A stretch of 64,000 bases of DNA from Bdellovibrionales bacterium Ga0074139 (lineage in GTDB: Bacteria; Bdellovibrionota; Bdellovibrionia; Bdellovibrionales; Bdellovibrionaceae), in the NCBI GenBank assembly GCA_001464795.1, contig LNEB01000004.1:57718-121717 (forward strand). Reading direction: 5' to 3'. Of this stretch, positions 27,201-35,645 are shown in pieces. The notes below the pieces were generated by a model. The model was not told the origin of the DNA. It saw nothing but the letters and a program-made list of their open reading frames with translations, and did not search any database. Position numbers and translations under genes: made by a program. Position 1 is the first letter of the stretch. Each line of letters starts with the position of its first letter.

Positions 27201-27323
27201 CAAGATGCTTGTATGCTGAACGAAATGTATAATAAAATGAGAAGCAGTGATGGAAGTATTAAGAAAATGTATTTTGAACTTCCTTTGACGCGAGATTTTA
27301 AAATGAAAAGAATTGGTGGGTAA
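24291..27323 (+). CDS. Exported DUF1592/DUF1588-family protein with two CxxCH motifs
   Basis: About 1010 residues. The best start is a TTG at 24291 behind a GGGGGG site; the frame opens 21 bp earlier. An N-terminal hydrophobic segment ends in FQNCSPGGF, which looks like a non-canonical lipobox. Residues about 40-290 hold two Cys-rich repeat units (each with YFTRASG, AECxAAxxxSSCQQ, GLFAPAV). A c-type heme site NCTSCHNN (about 320) is followed by DUF1587/DUF1592-type sequence and then CVGCHTQINPLGFALDDYD (about 865), the DUF1588 signature, and a DUF1585-like end. Such proteins, known mainly from Planctomycetes and myxobacteria, are presumed surface electron-transfer or degradative components. 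Confidence 0.8.
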   Translation: MSNYRYYSRVVLLLFSSISLTTVFQNCSPGGFAVSDEQFGLELSSSILAENPITCTLPNGSQLTPGNTISGFAMMSALSPMTCGSQVQRTCLATGQFDGSVPVHAACLQQCRHPDNSQAVDSGFQFVYFTRASGATQAECDAARVSSSCQQATGLFAPAVPAQRFATCLVQGQTCAYTASNGTATPSGNNAGAMVTGFSLPSATYPSLCGISASRTCQANGQWTGTTPVYTACSQKCLHPDTSQPVDANSQYIYFTRASGTSAECSAAQIASSCQQSSGLFAPAVSATRFTTCQILDVPEKVTHEMLTGVDTRFNVFKQNCTSCHNNTQAYGNLNMVSPQQSKDKAALILSRMKHVNKALGPMPPAGTITDPFKMALVEKWVSLGAPADALNQPAPTVPTAPPAPTPPANLALNCDIKTAIPKVPLKRLSKTQYTNAVMALLNNGGYLGWSERNNEAFRLVGTLTPLMGTIPNDNAALNTFSSIDQSMTPDHFFSYVVVSSAISDQISKNYNWLNGSSKVSCLNTIANNVKPTEACLRTFIKKFGQKALRKKIELAEENEYLAIYNSGTTAQDGFATLVQTFLLSPRFLNIVEVDGRVSNSDPNLLELNDFELAQRLSFHYLKDIPTDAMIDSALLGAFTASEASYLNEVQKVTRPDLHNLSGTNSAKFDSYYSTNPSGQSQLERSYHNFINEWLEVEKIPHVSDSYLVSAIDLLYGPTRNYGNSNVSAPIQNALKSETYNFVHRMTWSDRKFYDLLTDRSIIADGYTRSFYYLPEPTTTYSYGHAMQTLTTHTGILTRAVTTLRDGVGDDTHPFLRGTFIRRKILCDVLPSPNADALPDRALSAGEITGESKRIQYEAKVTAPECVGCHTQINPLGFALDDYDSLSRFRGGKFEPVYKLTADANGNVTYTLLKQVPVNASVTNLNIDQPTGESANGGVQFSEYVGNSYKANMCFARQVMRHTLGRFETSQDACMLNEMYNKMRSSDGSIKKMYFELPLTRDFKMKRIGG

Positions 27324-27325
27324 TC

Positions 27326-28735
27326 ATGAACAACAACAACCGACAATCTCGCCGTGAATTTTTAAAACAATTAGGTCTGTCAACATTAGCATTGCCACTA
27401 CTACCCTCTTTACTCCCTTACGGAATGCAAGCTCATGCTCAAGCTGGCGGCATTCCTAAACGATTCATTTTCATTCGCACAGCTCACGGAACTCGCCAAG
27501 AAAATTGGGATCCCTTTCAAATAGCTCCCACCCAACTGGGACCCAATATCAAAGAAGGAAACCTGACTTCATTGTTTGCAGGAACTGGAATTAATAAACT
27601 TTTAAACACAAATTTCAGCCCCTACCTGTCACAAATGACCTACATCAGGGGTTTGGATATTCCATTGGGACTAGGTCACAACAGCGGCGGAGCCCTGGGC
27701 CACTATCAAGATACCGATGGCTACCAAACCATTGATCAGTTACTAGCAAAATCTCCTAAGATGTACACCACGAATACTCCTGTTATCGACTCATTATTGT
27801 TTAGTACCTATGGTGGATGTTCTTTTATGCGCCAAGGCGGCAACATCATCCGACGTCAGGGATTTTCAAGCGCTCAAGCGGCTTTTGATTTGCTATTTAA
27901 TTTCTCTCAAGGACAAAATCTGAACAGAAATTCAAAATCTATTTCTGAAGCTTTAAAGAAATACACAGAGCTTAAAAACAACACTCGTGTGTCGGCGGAG
28001 GACAAAAACGTTTTGGATATTCAATCCTCCATGCTCACAGAAATTGATGCGAGGCTTAAGCAAATTAAACCAGTCCCTCCTCAGACCAGCCCTGTTCCCA
28101 ACGTTCCCACATTAAGCATAACTCAACAGTATGAAGCTTTCGTTGATGTGGGAATTTTAGCTCTCCTTAATCAACTAACCAATGTACTTGTGATCAACAT
28201 TGAAGAAGCAGAAGGCGTAAGTCCTTCATCATGGCACGGAGCTTCTCATGACAGTGAAAAAGCACCCTCACCAGCTCATTACCAAGCCAGCTTCTGGGCC
28301 GCACAAAAGGTCTTCCTCAGAGTCATTCAAAAATTATCGCAAATTCCTGAAGCCAATGGAAAATCCATGCTCGAAAATTCCTTGGTGTTTTGGGGTGGTG
28401 AAATGAGCCAAGGGGCCGGCCACATTCAAGAAAATATGCCCGTAGTACTTGCTGGCACAGGCCAGGGCTTCATTCGCCCAGGTCGGCTATTAGATTATTC
28501 TCAGTACGGCGTCCCTAAGATTCCATCTAATAACGTGGGCGACACTATGCATATCGGACGCCCCTACACTCAGTTGCTTAATACCATACTTCAATCCATG
28601 GGACTTACCCCTGCCGAGTATGAAAGGAATGGTAAACCTGGCTACGGACTTATTGAATCAGCCAATCTGAGTCGGAACTTAAGGTACAAAGATATGGTTG
28701 CACAAATCGGCGGGATACTTCCTAATATTCGCTGA
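27326..28735 (+). CDS. Tat-exported DUF1552 protein
   Basis: 469 residues with a clear twin-arginine signal (SRREFLKQLGLSTLALPLLPS, cleaved near AHAQA). DUF1552 proteins are always or nearly always neighbours of DUF1592/DUF1588 proteins, as here (the gap is 2 bp). Sequence features are FIFIRTAHGTRQENWDPF, GLGHNSGGALGHY and SWHGASHDSEKAPSPAHY, the last of which resembles sulfatase/alkaline phosphatase-like or DUF1501 metal sites. Tat export suggests a folded, cofactor-bearing protein. The stop overlaps the next ATG (TGATG). Confidence 0.85.
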   Translation: MNNNNRQSRREFLKQLGLSTLALPLLPSLLPYGMQAHAQAGGIPKRFIFIRTAHGTRQENWDPFQIAPTQLGPNIKEGNLTSLFAGTGINKLLNTNFSPYLSQMTYIRGLDIPLGLGHNSGGALGHYQDTDGYQTIDQLLAKSPKMYTTNTPVIDSLLFSTYGGCSFMRQGGNIIRRQGFSSAQAAFDLLFNFSQGQNLNRNSKSISEALKKYTELKNNTRVSAEDKNVLDIQSSMLTEIDARLKQIKPVPPQTSPVPNVPTLSITQQYEAFVDVGILALLNQLTNVLVINIEEAEGVSPSSWHGASHDSEKAPSPAHYQASFWAAQKVFLRVIQKLSQIPEANGKSMLENSLVFWGGEMSQGAGHIQENMPVVLAGTGQGFIRPGRLLDYSQYGVPKIPSNNVGDTMHIGRPYTQLLNTILQSMGLTPAEYERNGKPGYGLIESANLSRNLRYKDMVAQIGGILPNIR

Positions 28736-29625
28736 TGATTTATCAACTCATTAGCTTCAGCCCCATTGGATCCTTTAAAAATCCGATTTGGCATATGGAT
28801 GGCTTATCTGCCGTTTATGAAAACTCGTTTCAATTACAAAATCTTCCAGTATTAGTTCCCTTTGAAACAATCGAAGAAAAAAACCAAAAAAATCTAAATG
28901 ATTTCAAAAAACTTAAACTTCAAATCTGTCTTGATCAAATCGATCAATTAAATAGGCTAGAAACATTCAATTATCCTATCCAAATATGGATCGATCAAAG
29001 CCTGCAAACAGAACAAATTGATTTAATAAGTAAGTACAAAAACGAAAAAGAAATCGTATTCGTTCCCAATGGATTTTTTGACATCGAGCTCGAAATCCAG
29101 AAAGTTCAAAAATTGAACTGGAATTGTAGTCTTATTATACCAGTTAAAAAATCTATTCATGACTCTTGGACCAGGCCGGAAATACTTTTCTTAATGATCA
29201 TGAGACTAAAAGAAAAAAAAATAGATTTTAACCTCGTGTTCTTAAAGAAAAACTTTGATTCGATGACGGTTAAAACTCAAAATTTGTTTCTAAACCCCCA
29301 TCCTGAAAATGTCGAAGCTTACATGAATGATTCCAGCAAAAAATGGACATTTCATTTTTTTAAATTAGTGGATTTAGAAAATTTAATGCTGCCGCTATTT
29401 GTTATATACAACTTAAGATTCGATCACAAAAGAGATCTGTACATCAATAAATTAAAATCCATATTTCATCATTTAAAAATGCTTTTTATAAAAATAAAAA
29501 TTTTTATAATGAACCTACGCTACAAATTCTACCCCTTCTTACTTATTGTGACTTGGCCACTTCGGAAAATCTATTGGGCATTCAAATACCAATATAAAAA
29601 AAGAATACTAAAGGTCAAAAAATGA
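28735..29625 (+). CDS. Hypothetical protein upstream of a glycosyltransferase
   Basis: Not recognised. 296 residues, rich in Lys, Asn, Ile and Phe. It has no signal peptide at the N-terminus but a hydrophobic C-terminal segment (about residues 262-285, FYPFLLIVTWPLRKIYWAF) bounded by basic residues, suggesting a membrane-bound tail. It overlaps the DUF1552 stop by one base and the following glycosyltransferase start by four (ATGA), so it is translationally coupled at both ends. A/T-rich codons distinguish it from the genes before it. Confidence 0.55.
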   Translation: MIYQLISFSPIGSFKNPIWHMDGLSAVYENSFQLQNLPVLVPFETIEEKNQKNLNDFKKLKLQICLDQIDQLNRLETFNYPIQIWIDQSLQTEQIDLISKYKNEKEIVFVPNGFFDIELEIQKVQKLNWNCSLIIPVKKSIHDSWTRPEILFLMIMRLKEKKIDFNLVFLKKNFDSMTVKTQNLFLNPHPENVEAYMNDSSKKWTFHFFKLVDLENLMLPLFVIYNLRFDHKRDLYINKLKSIFHHLKMLFIKIKIFIMNLRYKFYPFLLIVTWPLRKIYWAFKYQYKKRILKVKK

Positions 29626-30515
29626 GCATCGAAATTTCAGTGGTCATTCCCTGCCGAACCCGAGACCCTTTTATAGAAAAAACACTGCTATCACTGACAC
29701 AGCAAAAAAATTGCAATTTTGAAGTCATTCTTGTTTTTAATCCTGAAATTGTTTTAATAAGCATGAAGGATCTTAATTACCCATTAAAAATTACAAAAAG
29801 CCAAGTGGGTGCGAATTGTGCCAGAAATGCCGGCTTAAGAATGGCCCAAGCAGATCTTGTGTTATTCTTAGATTCAGACTGTCAAGTATCGGATTCTACA
29901 TTTCTAAGTCAGTATATTAACCACATGAACGCCAATCCCAAACTAACAGGATGTGGTGGCACCTATCAGATAAAAGAAACTCAAAATAAATTTGCCAAAG
30001 GCTATCAAAGCATCCAAGACCAATGGATTTGCTCTGGAATTTTAGATAATACACTAAGAACTCAAAATCTTTTCGGTGGAAATATGGTTATCAGAAAAAG
30101 TAGAATTCAAAATGAATTTTTTGATGAGCAATTAATTTTTGGTGGAACAGAGCAGGAATTTATATTTCGATTGATTAAAAAGCAGCATGTGTTGACTTTA
30201 CTGCCCCAGCAAAAAGTTTTACATGACTGTCCCGTTTCATTTTATTCATTACTTTTTAAAGCTTTTAAACAGGGCCAAGGAAAACTCTATTTAGAAAAAA
30301 AATTGAATGTAAAAATTGAGCAAAAAAGTTTACACTTAGAAAAAACATTTATAAATAATTATATAACCCAACTTTACAAAATTGCTTTCCAAATTGGAAA
30401 CCAGTCTTTCTTTAAAAATCGCCTCAATGAGTTTCGCTACATTTTAGTGGATTACTATTACCAATGGCTTGTTTTATTCCAATTAATAAAAACTACGAAA
30501 CAATCTAAAAATTGA
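29622..30515 (+). CDS. Family 2 glycosyltransferase
   Basis: 297 residues with a GT-A fold: ISVVIPCRTRDPFIEKTL, NCARNAGLRMAQADLVLFLDSDC (DxD-type metal motif) and FGGNMVIRKS, then a less conserved helical C-terminus. It transfers an activated sugar to a cell-surface glycan or lipid; donor and acceptor cannot be inferred. It is the fourth gene of the run beginning at 24291 and overlaps its neighbour by 4 bp. The 3' end overlaps the convergent glycosyltransferase gene by 33 bp. Confidence 0.85.
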   Translation: MSIEISVVIPCRTRDPFIEKTLLSLTQQKNCNFEVILVFNPEIVLISMKDLNYPLKITKSQVGANCARNAGLRMAQADLVLFLDSDCQVSDSTFLSQYINHMNANPKLTGCGGTYQIKETQNKFAKGYQSIQDQWICSGILDNTLRTQNLFGGNMVIRKSRIQNEFFDEQLIFGGTEQEFIFRLIKKQHVLTLLPQQKVLHDCPVSFYSLLFKAFKQGQGKLYLEKKLNVKIEQKSLHLEKTFINNYITQLYKIAFQIGNQSFFKNRLNEFRYILVDYYYQWLVLFQLIKTTKQSKN

Positions 30516-31856
30516 TGAATCCAAATTCAGCTTATAAAATAAGGCTGCCATATTTTGAATTCTTCGCATTTTATTAAATTTAAATAGAACAGATTGTGTG
30601 TTTTCTTGGGATTGTGTTAAGTGCAGCAAAGCTGTTTGCTCTAAATGAAAAGAAAAGTTTTTTTTCCACAGTCGATAACCTAAATCAGTATCTTCGAACC
30701 CATACTCGATGAATTCCCGGCGAAACCTTCCAACTTCAAAAAATGTTTTTTTCTGGATGGCCAAGGCATAGGTACAAGTCATTTTCCAAAAATCAGGTAA
30801 ATTCATCCAATGGGAAGCTGAAAATAACTGACCCCAGTATTGTGATTCTTCGATAAAAAGATCGGGACTTTTTTTCATTGATTCATATTCAGTCAACTCA
30901 TGGGACAGTATTGCTGGAATGTGCAGTCTTTTAAACTGAGTGACATCTGATACATTAAAGCACTCATCAAGCTTTTCTAATAAATTTTGAGGCACTAGCA
31001 TATCGGAATCTAAAAACAAAAGCCGATCTGCTTTAGCTTGATATGCACCCCAGTTTCTTGATAACCCAGCACGAAAAATTTTTTTCTTTGATTTCAAATT
31101 AGGCTTGTCGGGCCACGCATAAAGACGAAAATTAAGTTTTGGAAATCTTAAACCAGCACAATACTTGATATATTCCAAGCTCTGGTTTTTTGAACCGTCA
31201 TCAACCACAATGACTTCAATTTGATCAGAATCTTTTACTCTAGATAAGTGATGAATCACATTCACTAAAAAATGTTCGGAATTGTAATGGGGTATTATGA
31301 TAGAATATTTTAATGCTTCTAAAAACTGACCCTGCTCAAAATGACAGGGTAAATCTTCTTCAAATGAAGACCATCCTTGCCAATCACTGGAATCTTGATC
31401 ATAGGGCTTTTTAAAAAATTTGATATTTTTAAACTCGGTTTGGCTTGGAATCCATTCTATGACTTCATTGATCGATTTAATCTTTGCTTTCGGATGAAAG
31501 GATAAAAATATTTTTACAGTTTCATTGGCGTTTACTTTTTTTAAGAATGCCTTTGTGTTCTTAAGGTTTGACATTTCAAGATCAATAAATTGAATGGACT
31601 GAAATGAATTTGGTATTTCAACATCAAGGTCTGATAATTTTAAAATTGTTCCTAAATATTGAGGCCCCATTTCATAAGAATATATTCTTTCAAAATCGGA
31701 CTGGGTTATCAGTTGATAATAAGGTAAAGATATTTTTTTAAATTCAGTTAAAACAAAAAACTGAATAATTCCTTTTTGATAAATTCTATTTAATTGCTCT
31801 TCATTGGGCTGGTAAACAAGTAAACCTGATCCTTCTGGGTGCAAAGACTGAATCAT
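30483..31856 (-). CDS. Family 2 glycosyltransferase with N-terminal extension
   Basis: 457 residues. The first about 180 residues are unrecognised. The GT2 domain follows: YSIIIPHYNSEHFLVNVI, VIVVDDGSKNQSLE, GLSRNWGAYQAKADRLLFLDSDMLVPQNLL, and EFIEYGFEDTDLGYRLWKK (ED motif typical of GT-A inverting enzymes). It runs opposite to the other glycosyltransferase and overlaps it at the 3' end; its ATG overlaps the stop of the upstream gene at 31853 by 4 bp. Confidence 0.85.
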   Translation of the reverse strand: MIQSLHPEGSGLLVYQPNEEQLNRIYQKGIIQFFVLTEFKKISLPYYQLITQSDFERIYSYEMGPQYLGTILKLSDLDVEIPNSFQSIQFIDLEMSNLKNTKAFLKKVNANETVKIFLSFHPKAKIKSINEVIEWIPSQTEFKNIKFFKKPYDQDSSDWQGWSSFEEDLPCHFEQGQFLEALKYSIIIPHYNSEHFLVNVIHHLSRVKDSDQIEVIVVDDGSKNQSLEYIKYCAGLRFPKLNFRLYAWPDKPNLKSKKKIFRAGLSRNWGAYQAKADRLLFLDSDMLVPQNLLEKLDECFNVSDVTQFKRLHIPAILSHELTEYESMKKSPDLFIEESQYWGQLFSASHWMNLPDFWKMTCTYALAIQKKTFFEVGRFRREFIEYGFEDTDLGYRLWKKNFSFHLEQTALLHLTQSQENTQSVLFKFNKMRRIQNMAALFYKLNLDSSIFRLFRSFY

Positions 31857-32164
31857 GTCTCGGGTTGGGTTTCTTCGCAGAAAGCTGGATGATACTGGGC
31901 CCCAGTTTCCACTGCAGGCTTTGAATACATCAGTTGACTGCTCTTTTGGTATTCAGGACTCATGGTGTAGTGCCCTGAATCTATCACCTCAATTTCGTAG
32001 GCATCAGCCGTCACATTTAAAACTTTATATTTCACTTTCAATTGTCGATCACTGAGGCAACTTCCAATTGGATACTTTGCGTTCAGAGGCTTATAGGTCA
32101 GAGCCACATAGGTAAGACCTGCTATTAATAGAGCTGCAGCTGAGGAAACAATTTTAATATTCAT
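31853..32164 (-). CDS. Small membrane-anchored or exported protein
   Basis: 103 residues. The N-terminus MNIKIVSSAAALLIAGLTYVALTY is an uncleaved anchor or signal peptide. The rest is a small beta domain (YKVLNVTADAYEIEVIDSGHY) with two cysteines (GSCLSD, AFCEE). Function unknown. It is the first gene of a two-gene unit with the glycosyltransferase (4-bp overlap). Confidence 0.6.
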   Translation of the reverse strand: MNIKIVSSAAALLIAGLTYVALTYKPLNAKYPIGSCLSDRQLKVKYKVLNVTADAYEIEVIDSGHYTMSPEYQKSSQLMYSKPAVETGAQYHPAFCEETQPET

Positions 32165-32305
32165 AGTTGAAGACTTTCATATTTATAAACCAGTGTCAGC
32201 AAATGACAATTTAAAACCTGTGTCAATTTGATCGACAGCTGCACCTGCCCTTATGGCTTTTGACCTCTCTCTTAAAATGGCTTTGTTTTAGCAAGGACTT
32301 CATCT

Positions 32306-33106
32306 ATGGCGTGGCTTTACTTAATATTCACATTGGCATTTGCAGTAAGCCCTGAGCTGGCAGAAAAGGCCTTCTACTCGACAGTGCTGATCCAATTGCC
32401 TGAAAACAGCCGCTGCACAGGGGTTCTGATCGATGAGAACACTGTTTTAACAGCTGCTCATTGTGTCCAAAAGCCAGGATTCATTCAAGATTTATCCGTC
32501 CTTCTACCCATTCTGAACAGTGAAAAGACCTTTGTTCAAGACACAGTTTACAAAGTCATTCTTCATCCTCAGTTTAATTATAAAAGTAAACCTGTTGATC
32601 TAGCCGTGATTATTCTTAACAAACCCATTCCTCAGAAACTCAACAAGGCCCGAATCCCCTTTGATCTTAAAGACTCCCCAGAGCTATCATCACTTCAGGA
32701 TCAAGCTCTCCTGATGGGGTACGGTATAACTGCTAAGGCTCGGATGAATCCCGAGCTTGATAGGAATCCCATCATCCGAGGCAAAATCTTTGATCTCAAA
32801 ACATCACAAATGGAAGGGGATTATTTTCTCCTCGATAATCGATCGGCCCAAGCCTGTACTGGAGATTCGGGCGGTCCCTTAATTGGAATGACACCATCAG
32901 GGTCCTATCAACTCATGGGAATTATCACCAAAGTCTTAGCCCACCGAGGAAGATTCAGGTGGGATCAATTTTTATTTTACAGCGGAATTCGCAAGACTGC
33001 CAATCAGGTTTGTACCGGCAAAGCTGAATTTTTAAATATTAAAGCCTATGCCGATTGGATTCAGCAAGTGAAAGCTTCATCATCGGCACCAATTATTTTA
33101 CCGTAA
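32306..33106 (+). CDS. Secreted trypsin-like serine protease
   Basis: 266 residues, S1 (chymotrypsin) family. Signal peptide to about residue 15. Catalytic triad: H52 in LTAAHC, D98 in DLAVI, S188 in CTGDSGGPL. The C36-type pair (RCTG with AAHC) forms the usual disulfide near His. Such proteases are common in Bdellovibrio-like secretomes. The 3' end overlaps the convergent acetyltransferase gene by 46 bp. Confidence 0.92.
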   Translation: MAWLYLIFTLAFAVSPELAEKAFYSTVLIQLPENSRCTGVLIDENTVLTAAHCVQKPGFIQDLSVLLPILNSEKTFVQDTVYKVILHPQFNYKSKPVDLAVIILNKPIPQKLNKARIPFDLKDSPELSSLQDQALLMGYGITAKARMNPELDRNPIIRGKIFDLKTSQMEGDYFLLDNRSAQACTGDSGGPLIGMTPSGSYQLMGIITKVLAHRGRFRWDQFLFYSGIRKTANQVCTGKAEFLNIKAYADWIQQVKASSSAPIILP

Positions 33107-33633
33107 ACAGCCGTATCTAGAAAGCCGCCTTCAACACGAGTGTCTTGCCGAAGTGTACCTTCTAAAACATAATGGCTTCTTTCAGCTAACCTAACAGAGG
33201 CTTGATTTCTAGGGTTACAGCGAATTTCAATTCGGTGAAAACCAAGGCGTAAAATTTCTTTTTCTAATGCTTGAACGGCTTCAGTGGCATAGCCAAATCC
33301 TTGATGGGGCTTTGACAACCAGTAGCCTAATTCCAAGCGGTGATCCCCATAATTAAAAGAATGCAAATGAAGACTACCCAGCAAAACATCTTTTTTATTA
33401 TAAATAAAATAAGTCATTTCAGGGCCTGGATTCTTTTTGGATCTCTTTTTTAAAAACTCTTGAGTTTCAATTAAACTATTTAAATAATTCCAAGAAGTGC
33501 CTAGGTTTTTTCGATCTTCTTTGATGGCACTCCATAAGGCTCGGGCCTGCCCTAGGTCAGCAAGCCTTAAGTGAAGTCTTTTGGATGATAGCTCTTTAGC
33601 AAAAACTTTTTCATGCAAAACAAGTGGTTTCAT
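33061..33633 (-). CDS. GNAT N-acetyltransferase (RimJ/RimL type)
   Basis: The frame opens at 33696, but the ATG at 33633 (MKPLVLHEKVFAKEL) gives the normal start and avoids crossing the divergent gene (190 residues). RimJ-like features: LHLRLADLGQARALW, ELGYWLSKPHQGFGYATEAVQAL (acetyl-CoA loop QGFGYATEA) and IRCNPRNQASVRLAERSHYVLEGTLRQDTRVEGGFLDTAVYG. Likely acetylates an N-terminal amine of a ribosomal or other protein, or a small amine. Convergent overlap of 46 bp with the serine protease. Confidence 0.85.
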   Translation of the reverse strand: MKPLVLHEKVFAKELSSKRLHLRLADLGQARALWSAIKEDRKNLGTSWNYLNSLIETQEFLKKRSKKNPGPEMTYFIYNKKDVLLGSLHLHSFNYGDHRLELGYWLSKPHQGFGYATEAVQALEKEILRLGFHRIEIRCNPRNQASVRLAERSHYVLEGTLRQDTRVEGGFLDTAVYGKIIGADDEAFTC

Positions 33634-33724
33634 AGCTGTTACTTGTACCTGAAGGGCATCCCAATTGCAAAAGCTGTTACCCATGAGGTTCATCATGCCC
33701 TGTACTTTATTTCAGTCTCGAAAA

Positions 33725-35197
33725 ATGTCGATCCTTTTATCTTTGCTGACAATTCTAAGCCCCCTTATCGGCCATGGAGAACTGAATCATTTTTCAGTAC
33801 AGCCTGCTGACATTAAAAAAGCGGCTTGCAGCCAGCTGACTCCACCCACTTCTCAAAAGATGAGTGATTTCATCGATTCACAAATACAAGATCTTGATCT
33901 CACCATTGATGGAAAATTCCGAGGACTGGAATTTAAAGATGAGCATCCCCACTTAGTGGAACTCTTTAAAAATATGCATAACAATTACGAAAAGTCCTCC
34001 TCGTTCCAACTGCCAAAATCCAACTGCAATAAAGTTTTGTGCGTTATGAAACAGTATTACGGCTCAGAGTCACCAATTAAGATGCTTTATATCCAAGCTA
34101 AGTTTGGTCTTCCCACAAGTCCCTTTGCTAGCCCCGAGCCAAGGAATCACAGAATCTGGAAAGCTGAAGAGTTGGACGATTTAATCATAGCCCTTGAAAC
34201 TTTACCTCCCAGTTTTTTACCGATCAAATTCACTTACCTGCTGCATTTTAGAACAGGATACACGCTTAGCATTTACAAAAAAGGCGAGGGAGAAGTCATC
34301 GCCAACGCAGCCATTGATGTTTTTGATGTCTGGGATGAATTTTCAAAGTTTGAAAAAATAGCTGTCATCATCCATGAACTGGGGCATGTGATTGGCAGAA
34401 AGTATGACTTGACCTCTGAATGGAAACGCCTGCCTCACGAGATGGTCTCTCGGTATGCTCAGACCAACGAAAGAGAAGATTTTGCTGAATCCTTTACCGC
34501 TTATAGAATGGCGCCGAAACACTTAAAAAAAATATCACTTGCCAGGTATGAATTTTTAAAAAAACAAGTCTTTAACGGTCTTGAATTTCAAAGTACACTC
34601 GAGTGCGAAGCTCCTTTCAAACAGCATGATAAAGCCATTCAAAATATTATCCAGCCCCGCAGAGAAATGCAAAATTGGACAAAAAATAATAAGTCTCAAA
34701 TTTCAGCAGAAATCAAACGACAAAAGATTGTGGGGTCTTTTGATAAAATAGTCTTTCAGCAGTGTGCAAGCACTTACATAAAATACAACTATGATAAGAC
34801 TGGTCAATGTATTGAAGATGTAATCAAAAAAAGAGCTGCCATCGTGGAGCTCAGAGCACAAAACAAAGAAGACATAAACGAGAAACACTTCTCTGTTAAA
34901 AATTGGGATGAACAAAAAATTGATCCTGTGAAAGTTCATTCATTAAGGCAAAGCATCAGAAGACAAATCATTGAAGATTTCGATAGGGACTTTGATAGAG
35001 GTTTAGAGCACCTAAGCTCAGCTACGTGTAAAGCCGGTGTCGAATCCTTTGTAAAATACTTTCCTTTGAAAAGTCAGCTGATTCGATCCACACCGGAGAG
35101 CTCGATTGCAATACTCAACCAAGCGTGTGAGATGAAAGATAAGCTGCCTTTTTGGGAACCTTGGATCCGGTCCAGGTTCGACAGGATCATCAAATAA
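33725..35197 (+). CDS. Secreted HELGH zinc metalloprotease-like protein
   Basis: 490 residues from the ATG at 33725 (the frame opens 60 bp earlier); the short N-terminus MSILLSLLTILSPLIGHGE is a signal peptide. AVIIHELGHVIG (about residues 214-225) supplies two zinc His and the catalytic Glu, and EDFAESFTAYRM about 40 residues later is a good third-ligand segment, an arrangement like anthrax lethal factor-type or other gluzincins. Cysteines are spread through the mature chain. Function in detail unknown. Overlaps the convergent gene by 8 bp. Confidence 0.75.
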   Translation: MSILLSLLTILSPLIGHGELNHFSVQPADIKKAACSQLTPPTSQKMSDFIDSQIQDLDLTIDGKFRGLEFKDEHPHLVELFKNMHNNYEKSSSFQLPKSNCNKVLCVMKQYYGSESPIKMLYIQAKFGLPTSPFASPEPRNHRIWKAEELDDLIIALETLPPSFLPIKFTYLLHFRTGYTLSIYKKGEGEVIANAAIDVFDVWDEFSKFEKIAVIIHELGHVIGRKYDLTSEWKRLPHEMVSRYAQTNEREDFAESFTAYRMAPKHLKKISLARYEFLKKQVFNGLEFQSTLECEAPFKQHDKAIQNIIQPRREMQNWTKNNKSQISAEIKRQKIVGSFDKIVFQQCASTYIKYNYDKTGQCIEDVIKKRAAIVELRAQNKEDINEKHFSVKNWDEQKIDPVKVHSLRQSIRRQIIEDFDRDFDRGLEHLSSATCKAGVESFVKYFPLKSQLIRSTPESSIAILNQACEMKDKLPFWEPWIRSRFDRIIK

Positions 35198-35546
35198 GAA
35201 TGCAGTTCACTAAGCCAACAGAATAAAGACCCCACTGCCCAGACTGGTGATCATAACTACTGTGATAAGACGATTGGATTTGGGCTTTGTACTGGTCAAA
35301 CACACCATTATCAACACGCACAGTGAAATGAAAAATGGAATTGAAGAAGTAGTCAGTTATTCCTTGATCCACTTGTTGTTTTGTAACAGTCGTTTTGATT
35401 TCAACTATGTCTTTAAAATATCCGCAGGATTGCTGCAAAGATTGGATGATCAATTTTTGATGCCTTAAATCCATGGTGGAATTTTGGATCAAATCACTGG
35501 CCTGAGCATTGAATGCAAAAAGAGCTGAGATAAGAAATTGGATCAT
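35190..35546 (-). CDS. Small exported hypothetical protein
   Basis: 118 residues with a signal peptide (MIQFLISALFAFNAQA). Remaining features are one internal Cys (QSCGYF) and a C-terminal Cys (VNCILI), compatible with a single disulfide; mixed alpha/beta. No family recognised. Confidence 0.5.
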   Translation of the reverse strand: MIQFLISALFAFNAQASDLIQNSTMDLRHQKLIIQSLQQSCGYFKDIVEIKTTVTKQQVDQGITDYFFNSIFHFTVRVDNGVFDQYKAQIQSSYHSSYDHQSGQWGLYSVGLVNCILI

Positions 35547-35645
35547 AGAATTTCCTTTTGTTAATAATTAAAAGGATATCTAGCTCAAATACACAAGATG
35601 GCAATGTTTCATGCCATCTTGACCGATTCTTAACAAAAATATTAA

